NCBI GenBank assembly: GCA_950295325.1
Contig: OX485807.1
Location: forward strand, 43,244,440 to 43,308,439
DNA: 64,000 bases
Direction: 5' to 3'
Origin: Polytrichum commune
Lineage: Eukaryota; Streptophyta; Polytrichopsida; Polytrichales; Polytrichaceae
Made by a program: the position numbers and the translations under genes. The notes beneath the pieces are model-generated. The model worked only from the letters and a program-made list of their open reading frames with translations, did no database searches and was not told the origin of the DNA. Positions 25,576-36,385 of this stretch are shown piece after piece; position 1 is the first letter of the stretch, and each line of letters opens with the position of its first letter.

Positions 25576-26157
25576 GCAATAGTCTTTCTCCCTAGCACCT
25601 AACATCCAAGTTGCATCTCAACCCTCTTGCATTCCCTCACATAATTGTGCTCTTGGCTGTAGGTTTTCTTCCTTATTGGCTTTTGACGACATAAATTGGG
25701 TTAGTTTTTGATACGGCCTTCTAGTATTCTCTCTCTATCTCTGAACTTTAAGGAGATAGTATGGTTTCTTCAGCACCACTTTGTTCCCCTTCGCACTGGT
25801 TCAGTCAATTTCTTCTCACTCTCTTCTCACTCTCTTTATGGTTCTTCCTCACCAACCTACCCCTCTCCCTTCTGAAAGATATCCACTTGCACCTTCTCTA
25901 TAAACTAATTATTCTCATACATTTGATGTGTTTGAACTCCCACTCATACTGTTGATTTGTTCCCTTTCTTCCAACTGCTCAAAATATGCATTTTGCCCAT
26001 ACAGGTTGTTACTCTCACACACCTACATCTTTGATACATCAAAATAGCTCAATTTCAATATGGCTACAACCTGATTACAATGTCTAGCTTTACTCTATCA
26101 CAAAGTTGAAACAATGTTATTCAATCTATGGCATGTCTCCTCCGGACGAGACTTGTA
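24581..26157. other. Intergenic sequence with microsatellite
   Basis: No supported gene. The stretch is T- and C-rich between about 25,430 and 25,900 and contains the CT microsatellite listed separately. Confidence 0.5.
25538..25572 (+). repeat. (CT)n microsatellite
   Basis: This is an uninterrupted run of about 17 CT units within a pyrimidine-rich stretch. Confidence 0.95.
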
Positions 26158-26716
26158 TGTGAGCGATGGGCGGAGAGCAGAAAATGGTGACCATAATCCA
26201 AATATATATATTTTCTAAATTTAGCTCGCAACATTTAGCAGTTTGGAATATATTTCAAAAATATTTCAAAAATATTTCTTTTTTTGGCCAATTTTTGAGA
26301 CCTTTAACATTGGACCTAGGGGGTTTAAAGATTGAGAAATTCCTTTTTTTTTCCTATTACCGTGCTCTCACTTTCCAGTAATATTGGTTGATTTAAACAA
26401 ATTTTTTTTAACGGGTATGTTTTCGTTGTCTTCTACAAGATGAGTATCATCTATTTCTTCCAAGGTCGTTTCTCAAGGGCGCCAAGCACCTTTCTCAGGG
26501 ATATATAACCTTGGGCTATGGTCGATTTTTTTTTTTTTTTTTTCGATTGATTTTTTGCTACCTGGTCACTATAGGGTTGGGCTATCTACTGCTAGGGTTA
26601 TGGATGAGGACGGAGGTGTTGTTGTTTCACTTGGTGACTGCGTAGGCCTGTTTCAACCATATGTGGAGGGTGGGGAAGAAGAGCAGGTGGAGGTTTGTAG
26701 CTAGGGGCTTGAAGTG

Positions 26717-27052
26717 ATGGGGGATCTCGAGGTCCGATTAGTTCCGAGAGGAGACCCTTCACCAGCACAGGAAACTAGTGACACCTTGGTTTTTGAGGAG
26801 AAGGTGGAGGTGCCCTTGCCACCTCATGCATACTCGAAAGTTGGAAAAATCCCCCCGGGAACTTATTCCCGGGAAACACTTAGTGGGTTGAGGGGACGAG
26901 ATCCATTGTTGAAATGTTCTCACCTAGGACAAATGCCAAGTGTGGTGCCGAAAATGGACGTGAATGTAGTATGTCCTGTAGTGGAGCCGGAGGTTCGTAG
27001 TTATGCCGAAATGGCAAGGGGCAAACCAAAACGCATTAAATTCAATCAATGA
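26717..27052 (+). CDS. Small Mutator-associated protein, copy 1 (unknown function)
   Basis: An open frame of 111 codons contains HAYSKVGKIPPGTYSR in its middle. This nearly matches HAYSKVGVIKPGTYSR in the ORF at 58,267-58,692. Both ORFs lie beside a SWIM-domain Mutator-like transposase. Here the transposase tail lies 290 bp downstream on the opposite strand (convergent). The tail of the protein is basic (ARGKPKRIKF). There is no signal or membrane segment. The function is unknown; it may be a second protein of the transposon, as some Mutator elements carry one (mudrB in maize MuDR, no sequence similarity claimed). It may be 5'-incomplete. Confidence 0.55.
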   Translation: MGDLEVRLVPRGDPSPAQETSDTLVFEEKVEVPLPPHAYSKVGKIPPGTYSRETLSGLRGRDPLLKCSHLGQMPSVVPKMDVNVVCPVVEPEVRSYAEMARGKPKRIKFNQ

Positions 27053-27343
27053 AACCAAGTGAACAACCATTGATTGGCAATTATAAAGCGATACATAGTT
27101 AGTACCAATAGTGCATTGGTGGGTGCTTACGAAGTAGTCGTGCATAGTGTACTTGTGGTAGGTGGCAAGACATTAGTGGTTAAAGATATAGATACACAAT
27201 GCAATCAATGTGAATGACAAGACCCTTTATATTGAAAAAGACAATATGAATCTTATATTGCTGACTCAGTTCATGTAATGACGACGGAATTTTGAGTGGC
27301 CACCGTCCATTGACAAGAGTCTAGGCTGTTTGTAGATTGCCTC

Positions 27344-27661
27344 CTACTTTTTAGCCAAAGGGTGAGTCAAGAGTCTGCTTTCTAGGACTAGCTTGACCTC
27401 GTTGAAGCTAAAGGTAGGTGCATGAATGAAAAGGTCGGCCTCGGGATCACGGTGACAAACCTTCAAAAGGATGAAGTACACCTGCTTGCAATAAGAGAAT
27501 TGGGTCCTCCCTCGGAACTTAGTCATCGTCTTCCTGAATGCAGGGCAAGTGCAACCCAGGAAAGAGCTGATGGTGACTTGGTACTGTGTGATGGTAGGAG
27601 GAACACCTGAATCCAACCCGATGATGCAACCATGGCCTGGATGAGGTATCATAGTGACGAG
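27344..27661 (-). pseudogene. Truncated SWIM-domain Mutator-like transposase, C-terminal part
   Basis: About 104 codons match the C-terminal exon at 54,132 in order: VTMIPHPG, then CTCPAF, then YCKQVYFIL, then LFIHAPTFSFNEVK. In the SWIM zinc motif (CxC...CxH) the final His is Gln here (CKQ versus CKH in the other copy), so metal binding is probably lost. Similarity stops abruptly near 27,661, where satellite sequence begins. Only the tail of the gene remains. Confidence 0.75.
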
Positions 27662-30371
27662 TTTTAGGGCATAGTCTACCCCGATGTTAGTGTTTCCAAG
27701 TCCAACAGGTTACATGGTGATATGTTTTGCTTAATTGATTTCAGGTGTGGTATTTAGATTTATCAAAATCTGATTTTTAAGTGCTTTTAAATGTTCGAAC
27801 TTCAGCTAGTATATGTTACAATCCACAGGGAGTTTCTAGGACATAGTTTGTCCCGATCCTAGTTGTCGCAACCCTTGCTAGTCCCCCTTAACAATCTTGC
27901 CAATTTTCAATTCTAGCAAAGGTTACGAGCGCTAACCATTGGCATTCCGCCATGCTAATGGTTAGCTCTTCCTACCCCGGACCTTATAGTTCATAGGAGG
28001 GAACCAACCCTCCTACTTTGCTTTCTGGACTCACCCCTTAATCGGTAACCCATTCCTAGATGTGGACTTCCGTTTATGGAAGTCCAATCCCATGTTGATC
28101 ATCGCGTTGCCGGAGCAACACTACAACAACCCGAACCATACTAGGCAACTATGGCCTCACAATGGGCCAAAGCCCATGGAGGCCGAGCCGTTCGGCCTCG
28201 GGTGGGTGAGGCCACACCACCTCACCCATATAAGCCTCTAGGACTCTACGCGGGGCCCCTACCCCACCGTCAACCAACCTCTTGTCTCTCTACCAAGAGT
28301 TGGGGCCAAGTGGACATTGTCCTTTAGCTGCTGGGCCTAGAACCCCCCAGCAGCTTCAGACCATCATAACTTCCTTGTATGATGTCTGATCATAACAACC
28401 AACCACTTCATCTTCATCTACGCTTTACGTAGATGCCGATGGACTCCTCACTTGCCCCATTCGGGCAAGTATTGAGGAAGTTATGCCTGTTTGAACCTTG
28501 GCAGTCCCGGGAATCACTCCCAGGCACTGCTGTACCAGGGCGCTGTCCCGGGACAGCGCCCCACTCAAATGGCCATAACTCCTAGCTCACACCTCCGATT
28601 GAGGTGTTCTTGAGCTTTCTAGAATCACCACGCCATGAGCTACGCATAACTCATGGCCTTACCCTTGTGCCTCCTAGTCTTCGTGGGTGGGAGGCGTTCC
28701 CAACGCCCGGGGCCCTCACCCACACTAGGATCACTTGGGCCCTCTCACCAACGGCGCCACAAGTCCCAGGTGTCACTCCGGGGTCCCCCTTGTGCCCATG
28801 GTGTTTCGGACACTCCTCATGGAGAGGTGCGCGACACTAGTGCTTCCAAGTTCCACTGATTTCATGTAGATGTTTTCGAGTTTTGTTTTAATTAAGATTG
28901 ATCAAAATCTGATTTTCAAGTGTACGACAGTCTCCAACTTTAGTTGCAATCTGTGAAAATCATCCGGGAGTTTTAAGGCATAGTCTGCCCCGATGCTAGT
29001 GTTTCCAAGTCCAACATGTTACATGGTGATATGTTTTGCTTAATTGATTTCAGGTGTGCTTTTTAGATTTATCAAAATCTGATTTTTAAGTGTTTTGAAG
29101 TGTTCGAACTTCAGCTACTATCTGTTAAAATCAATTGGTAGTCTCTAGGACAGAGTTTGTCTTGATCCTGGTGCTTCCAAGTCCCACTGATTACATGTAC
29201 ATGTTTTCGAGTTTCATTTTTCAAATGAGGTGTATTATGCACAAACTTGGCAAAATTATGCACTTGCAGAATTCTACCAGATTTTTGTTGGGTGAAGGGG
29301 GGAAGGGGTGATCAGCCCTCCCTCCTCATTAAAAGTTCATTTATGGCTTTTTAGCATTCAAAGGTTTGGGGCTTAATCATACTGCCCCTTGTTTCCAAGT
29401 CCAACAGGCCACATGTTGATAGTTTAGGTTTTGCTTCATTCATTTCAGGTATGCATTTAAGTTTGATCAAAATCTGATTTTTAAGTGTACGACAGTCTCC
29501 AACTTTAGTTGCAATATGTGAAAATCATCCGGGAGTTTTAGGGCATAGTCTGCCCCGATGCTAGTGTTTCCAAGTCCAACAGGTTACATGTGGATATGTA
29601 AGGTTTATCTTCATTCATTTGAGGTATGTATTTAAGATTGATCAAAATCTGATTTTTAAGTGTATGACAGTCTCCAACTTTAGTTGCAATCTGTGAAAAT
29701 CATCCAGGAGTTTTAAGGCATAGTCTGCCTCGATGCTAGTGTTTCCAAGTCCAACAGGTTACATGTGGATATGTAAGGTTTATCTTCATTCATTTGAGGT
29801 ATGTATTTAAGATTGATCAATATCTGATTTTTAAGTGCTTTGAAGTGTTCGAACTTGAGCTACAATCTGTTAAAATCAATTGGTAGTTTCTAGGACATAG
29901 TTTGCTTCGATCCTGGTGCTTCCAAGTCCCACTGATTACATGTACATGTTTTTGAGTTTCATTTTTCAAATGAGGTGTATTATGCACAAACTTGGCAGAA
30001 TTCTGCAAGTGCATAATTCTACCATATTTTTGTTGGGTGAAGGGGGGGAGGGGGTGATCAGCCCTCCCTCCTCATTAAAAGTTCATTTATGGCTTTTTAG
30101 CATTCAAAGGTTTGGGGCTTAATCGTACTGCCCCTTGTTTCCAAGTCCAACAGGCCACATGTTGATAGTTTAGGTTTTGCTTCATTCATTTCAGGTATGC
30201 ATTTAAGTTTGATCAAAATCTGATTTTTAAGTGTAGGACAATCTCCAACTTTAGTTGCAATCTGTGAAAATCATCCGGGTGTTTTAGGGCATAGTCTGCC
30301 CCGATGCTAGTGTTTCCAAGTCCAACAGGTTACATGTGGATATGTAAGGTTTATCTTCATTCATTTGAGGT
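27660..30371 (+). repeat. Satellite array, ~175-bp monomer with ~746-bp higher-order unit
   Basis: The mark 'tttccaagtccaac' and its variants recur with spacings 175, 175, 177 and 219 bp. The 219-bp form carries an extra block with 'gatcagccctccctcctcatt'. Marks at 29,181 and 29,927 are 746 bp apart, as are 29,400 and 30,146, giving a four-monomer higher-order repeat. The array is interrupted by a solo LTR (27,864-28,836) and stops abruptly at about 30,371. Monomer size is in the range of plant centromeric or pericentromeric satellites, but nothing else shows a centromeric role. Confidence 0.85.
27864..28836 (+). mobile_element. Solo LTR, copy 1 (973 bp)
   Basis: It starts TGTCGCAACCC and ends GTGCGCGACA, so the termini are TG...CA with a 6-bp inverted repeat. 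A perfect 5-bp duplication CTAGT flanks it (27,859-27,863 and 28,837-28,841). A TATA-like 'catataag' at about 28,228 precedes a C-rich stretch, as expected for an LTR promoter. No internal retrotransposon domain adjoins it. It is inserted in a satellite monomer. Two closely similar copies lie at 33,662 and 41,732. Confidence 0.92.
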
Positions 30372-32100
30372 ATGTGTCAGCCATAAACCTCCACCCTTAT
30401 GCGTTGTAGTCCAGGTGGAGGCTCAGGACTCACATGTGTCACCAAATCCCCCTTGGCTCAATTGCAATTCATTCATCAACTCCAAGTGCAAAGTCACGTG
30501 CGCCCACACTTTATTATGAGAGAAAGCAACTTACAATAGCATTATTCTGAATGCTCAAGGTTTCACATAATCATCATTTTGGCCCTAGCTAACCAGTACG
30601 GGAACCCACCTTAAGTCAACATTGGAATTATCACCAGTGTTCGGGTGTTAAGAAACACCTGAACTCACATACGGTTAGTTGGATCCATCATTAGATCATC
30701 AACCCTTGGCCTAATCACCCCCTAAACTAGCTAATTAACCTACACCTAATGGCCACTTCACCCACAGTTCGCCATCCACATACTCACACCGACTCTCGCT
30801 AAATCTGGACCAACCTCGGCCCTGACATTAAGCCCATTACACCCAGCCAGGCTTCGGGAGGCCCCTAGATTCTGCTCTCAGTCCCACTTCCAGCTCGACA
30901 CCCAGTTCCTTACCACCGATCCACTTCGCCCTCCGGCCGCAGGAATCCTCCCTTGCCCTGTAGAACAGAGTCCTTGTGGCTTCACCGTGCCTCTCCTGTT
31001 GTTACCCGTTTTCACCGATGCCAATGCTGGTGCGGCCTCTGCGAGGCTTACCCCGAAGCCCTGACTCTCAGCAACCACCCAGTAATCAGCTCCTAGCTCG
31101 GGGTGCCCAGTCTTATCCCCCTTCCTATTCCAATGATGCTAGCATCAACTCTGTCCCTCTCTCGGCGTCGTGGCAGCCGAGTCTTCGATAGAATTCGCGC
31201 CCTGCTATGTGCTCGCCCAGCCACCTTGAGTCTGGGCTCTTCTCCCCGCCGCAACCAGAATAATTGGGTGGTTAATCCATGTAATGACGTCCTCTCCTCA
31301 ATTCTGAGACGCTCCAGAACTCATTCTCCCAGGTTGCCTCATACACCTCCACCCTGCATTCCTTCCCTCCGGCTGCCTGCATTCCTCATTGCGACTAGTC
31401 TGATTTAGGATCCCCCCTTTGGTGCCCTCAGTTCCTCCGGGGTCGCAGTATGGCCCAACACCTAATTCGGTCGCTGCCAAAACCCATTCCCACAACATCC
31501 CACCTGTTTGTTCCCTCCCAGCTCCTACAGACCGAGCTTAATCCGTGGGAAATTGTCCTCGGTTAATGCCAGGACCCTTGCCCTTGATCCCTGCGGCACT
31601 CGGCCGCATTCCTCATCCCCTTCAACTACACCTCCCTTCGCCGAGGTCACAGTCCATCCTCCCTGCTCTCTCTGCCTCGGCCGCGTTCTCTGGTCCTCCT
31701 TCCTTCCTTGTCCCCTGGCCTCAGCTAGCTCAACCGCCTCAGTCCCCCACTCCGGATTTCACTAAGGTGCGAGTAACGTCCACTCCCAAAACAAACATTT
31801 AACCAGTCTAATAAAATTAATTGAACACCCCATCCTTGCTCAACCTTAGCTTTTAAGGTTTGGAGCTTTAAACTAGTCAACCCCTAACTAATCCATGACT
31901 TGAATTTCAACCCCCCCCTTAACCATCAAGCACTACCATACTAGCCTAAGGCTTAAAACCCCAATACAAATCAATCCCCATTTTTTTTATATTTCAACAT
32001 AAATCACTGAAAATCAAAGCCTACGTCTTAGTGAATTTGAAGGTTTAAGAACCTGTGTAGGCCCGATTTTGGGCTCACGAAAGTTTTTGGAGCAGATTCA
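30372..32100. other. C-rich sequence, unidentified
   Basis: The satellite ends at 'ggtatg' and a different sequence begins with TGTCAGCCATAAACC. It is rich in CCTCC and CCAAC on the plus strand (30,700-31,800) with overlapping open frames in several registers, none with recognisable motifs. It may be part of a transposable element, but I could not find a matching right end. Confidence 0.35.
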
Positions 32101-32269
32101 ATCATTAAGCGTATTCTTTATAGGTTGGATATTGTGATGCAATTTGGTTTTTACTTTACTTATCACTATGATTTATTTTTTATGTTATTTAATTATAAAA
32201 GTTCTTCACTTTGTTTGTGGTATTTATTTTCATATGATTTTTAAATTTATTGGATTTAAATTTATTGTA

Positions 32270-34982
32270 GGTATTTACGACGAGAATTGGTGGCGACGGG
32301 TGCTATTATTGAACAAAGTTTGCCTCAATATTTGGCAGCATGAGTTGATAAATCTAGTGATCTTTGTATTTTCGAACCATCTCATATGGAAACATGGACT
32401 CTGAGAATTTTGCAGTCGTGTCGTTGGTTTTTGGAATGTGCACTTATATTTTGTACTGCAGAAGAAGAAGAAGAAAGAAACTCTGTTGGTGATGATGTTT
32501 CTCTTCCAACCTTAACTCCTTCAGAAGTTGTTCACATTGTTGTTCCAGAGGTTCGTGAAAATCGCAAACGCGGTTTGAAAGTAACTGACACTTCTTCTCA
32601 AGAAAATGTGGTTCTAAGATCATCAAGACAAAAACACTTATGGTGTCAGAAGCATGTGCAAGTGAGGATCATGTGAACCTTTCGCAATATGATAATTGTA
32701 TGCAGATGACCGGGATATCAACATTGGAAGTATTGCCTCGGACCTCTGCTCAATTTATGTTGGAAAATACTTCCGTTCTTAAGGTTGTCACTAGAGAATC
32801 TCCTAGTGTGTTGTTAAAGACAAACGAATTTGTCAAACAAGCAAGCATTTTGCCAACATCTATATTTTTTCACATTATCAATTTTGAAAAAAATAATTTA
32901 AGATTGATTATAAGCGATATTGATAAGTTTTTGTTGTTTGCAACAATTTGATGATTTGAGAACTACAAATGTGTCCAATGACACATGCTCGCATCGAGGT
33001 TTTAATTTATTAATTGCAGACTTACTTGAAGGTCTCTATGTGCCGCATATTTCTTTTCCTCTTTCAGTTGTTCTAGAATGGAATAAGCATAACACCACCG
33101 AAATTGAAGCAATATTTGAATTTGCATTTTCGTTCCTTCACGATAATGCATTCATTTTGTTGTTCATTTCGGAATGTAAACATGTACGTCAAGATGTTCG
33201 TACATATTCGGCTACTTACGGCTTCACTTTATTGAAATATTGGTGGGATATAAATGACATGAAATTGTGCTCTGGTATCGATGTTTTTGCCATAGTAAGT
33301 ACAATTTTTCTTCTCAACATTTTCAATGGATTTTGAATTTATGCAAAATAAATTAAAAAAAAACTAATATGTGTATGTTGTTTGTTTGTGGCAATCATGC
33401 AAGTTCCAAATCTTGTTATATTGCCGTGAGAAGAATGCACATGTGAAAGTACCATTCAACAAAAATCTTGAGTTCGAAAAGCAAGATGTATGTGTTGGCG
33501 AAGACGATGTTTATTTTTATTATACAACTGAAAAAACTCAACTAATGAATAGTTTTGTGCCTTGGCGAGGAGCTCGGGAAAAACATCTTATCTTAATGCA
33601 GTTGTTTATTGAGGCTTTATGTAAGCCTGGAGCGGTAGTCATTGATGTCACAGCTTCTACCTGTCGCAACCCTTGCTAGCCCCCTTAGCAATCTTGCCAA
33701 TTTTCCTTTCTAGCAAAGGTTACGAGCGCTAACCCTTCGCATACCGCCATGCTAATGGTTAGCTCCTCTTACCCCGGACCATATAATTCAAAGGAGGGGA
33801 ACCAACCCTCCTACTTTGCTTTCGGGACTCACCCCTTAATCCGTAACCCGTTTCTTCGATGTGGACTTCCATCCATGGAAGTCCAATCCTATGTTGATCA
33901 TTGCATTGCCGGAGCAACACTACAACAACCCGAACCATACTAGGCAACTATGGCCTCACAATGGGCCAATGCCCATGGAGGCCTTGCCGTTTGGCCTCGG
34001 GTGGGTGAGGCCACACCACCTCACCCATATAAGCCTCTAGGACTCTACGCGGGGCCCCTACCCCACCGTCAACCAACCTCTTGTCTCTCTACCAAGAGTT
34101 GGGGCCAAGTGGACATTTTCCCTTAGCCGCTGGGCCTAGAAGCCCCCAGCAGCTTGAGACCATCATAACTTCCTTGTATGATGTCTGATTCCAGCAACCA
34201 ACCACTCCATCTTCATCTACGCTTCACGTAGATGCTGATGGACTCCTCACTTGCCCCATTCGGGCAAGTGGTGAGGAAGTTATGCCTGTTTGAACCTTGG
34301 CAGTCCCGGGAATCACTCCTAGGCACTGCTGTACCAGGGCGCTGTCCCGGGACAGCGCCCCACTCAAATGGCCATAACTCCTAGCTCACACCTCGGATTG
34401 AGGTGTTCTTGAGCATTCTAGAATCACCACGCCATGAGCTACGCATAGCTCATGGCCTTACCCTTGTGCCTCCTAGTCTTCGTGGATGGGAGGCGTTCCC
34501 AACCCCCGGGGACCTCACCCACACTAGGATCACTTGGGCCCTCTCACCAACGGCGCCACAAGTCCCGGGTGTCACTCCGGGGTCCCCCTTGTGCCCATGG
34601 TGTTTCGGGCACTCCTCATGGAGAGGTGCGCGACACTACCGGTGGGTTTACAATCTTAATATCTACCATCAACATTCAATTTTTCTACCTTAATGATTCA
34701 AAAAACTTTCTTTCATCCAATGCATTGTAATGCTTATAAAACATATACTGATTTATTTTTTTAATTTTCATTTCAGGTGCCTCTGTCCACGCATGTCGTA
34801 AAAGTGGACGCCATCTTGTTGCTTATGAGGCAGATGATCTAATCTTCAATAAGATACTTCAACTGCTTCGCGAGCTTTCATCTCAAAACCCCGTAGTTGG
34901 TCAATCATCACAACCACCTTCATTGGAGGAGGATGATGAACCTCCTCGCAAAGTAGCAAGGAAATCACGTTTGAATACGTGA
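32270..34982 (+). pseudogene. Amino-methyltransferase-like gene split by a solo LTR
   Basis: The last exons can be joined: one ending at 33,294 (GTAAGT donor), 33,404-33,661 plus one base at 34,641, and 34,777-34,982. Order of features: FNLLIADLLEGL, then a strand with AFILLFISECKHV and YGFTLLKYWWDIN, then PWRGAREKH, then PGAVVIDVTASTGAS, then GRHLVAYEAD. This resembles the permuted order of beta-type N6-adenine/N4-cytosine methyltransferases, with the catalytic DPPY-like motif before the SAM-binding motif. Here DPPY would be DLLE, so activity is doubtful. The tail EDDEPPRKVARKS may be a nuclear signal. Exons at 32,270-32,950 are uncertain. The solo LTR cuts the Thr-Gly of the SAM motif; removing it with one duplication copy leaves frame and splice phase consistent. 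Confidence 0.55.
33662..34635 (+). mobile_element. Solo LTR, copy 2 (974 bp)
   Basis: Same family as the copy at 27,864, with ends TGTCGC and GCGACA. The 5-bp duplication CTACC flanks it at 33,657-33,661 and 34,636-34,640. It is inserted in the methyltransferase-like gene, one base before the end of an exon. Confidence 0.92.
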
Positions 34983-34996
34983 CTTTTGCCCAACCT
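34876..34996 (+). repeat. 121-bp duplication, left copy
   Basis: This segment carries the last codons of the methyltransferase-like gene and a few bases past its stop. It is repeated at 39,489-39,609 with four substitutions (117/121 identical). The two copies directly flank the 4.5-kb TCCGG-rich insertion. Confidence 0.9.
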
Positions 34997-36385
34997 TGTG
35001 GGAACACACGAACACCAAAATATCCGGATTGGCGTTTATAAGTGCCTAATCCGGTTTTGTCCGGATGACCCTAGTGTCGTCCAGGGATTCTGTGAAGTGT
35101 AGGAGGTCGAGAACTTTCCGTACCCGCTTATCTTCCACTCCTTAGCCGAATTTCCGGACACTCCGGTTTCCGGCCTTCCGGTCTTTTGGAAACTCTTCCT
35201 CCTCCGGAGCTTGCCTTTCCGGATTGTATCTTTAGGTCCTAATTATAAGTTATAACACTTACTCACCCCTATGGTCCAGATTTACCCCTCTACGTTCTAC
35301 CCTCTAGAATAGTTGGTTTCTTCCGGTGAAGACATCCCTTATAAGATTGGGATCCGGATATTCCCTCACAACCAATCCAGATTGGCCAAATCCGTCTCGG
35401 TAGGTCACACAGGGAAATCCGGATTATATCCTACGACTACAACGACCGGAGTATTCCGGATTCCACCCGGAGATCTGGCTCGACGGGATAAGTGGATGAT
35501 CCGTACCACTTTCCGGATTGTCCCGTCCAAAAGCGGTGAGACCTCATCAGAGGATCAGATTGGCGCAAGTCCGGATCCCTCCCGGATCTTTACCCAGTCC
35601 TCCCCACGGCTATCTCACCTAGATGTTACCCAGACATCCGGAATAATGAGGTCCCCTTCCCACTATACTCCGGAGATGGCCTCCGACCCGGAATCCTAAC
35701 TGTAACGGTCCTTCCCTCCTCCTTCTGACGGATCAATCCGGCTACCACTACCTTGGACTCTACTCAATCTGAGCTAACTGGGCGATCCGTACCACTTTCC
35801 GGATTGGTCAGTCTAAGGGCGGTGGGACCTCTTCAGAAGCTCGGACGGCGCAAGTCCGGATCCCTTCCGGATTTCACCCAATCCTCCCAGCGGCTATTCC
35901 ACCTAGACGTTACTCAACCATCCGGAATAATGAGGTTTCCCTCCCACTACATTCAGAGAGGATCCGCAAGGCAATAACTAGATCTGATCCGGGTCTCTAT
36001 CTCCCATGTCATATCCGGAACTCCTATCCCCTCATGCTCTCTCTCCGCTAACAATCTCCGAATCATTCGTGCACAAAATCAATCAAGCAAAGTCAAGGAG
36101 TGAGAAATCAAGGAGTTTATTAGAGTAGGAGCAATCGAAATACAACAATGGAGAAGGAACCCCTTTCCAGCTCCTTATTCAGCCTTAAGTAGAGGCCCAA
36201 AATCCCTAATCTGAAGGCGGCGGCCCAGGTGGCCGCCGCTAAAAAAACCCTAACTGCTTCCGTCCTCCCGGATCCAGATCCGGATTTTCCGCTGACAAAA
36301 CCCAAGGGAGAATTTTATTCCTCAACTTCAAAAACTCCTAAGTCCTATCTTCCTATCTCTATTCTGCCTAACTAATCTAACTAAG

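Noticed and set aside
28604..28859. Open frames repeated at 28.6, 34.4 and 42.5 kb
   Set aside because: They lie inside the three solo LTRs and recur only because the LTR is repeated.
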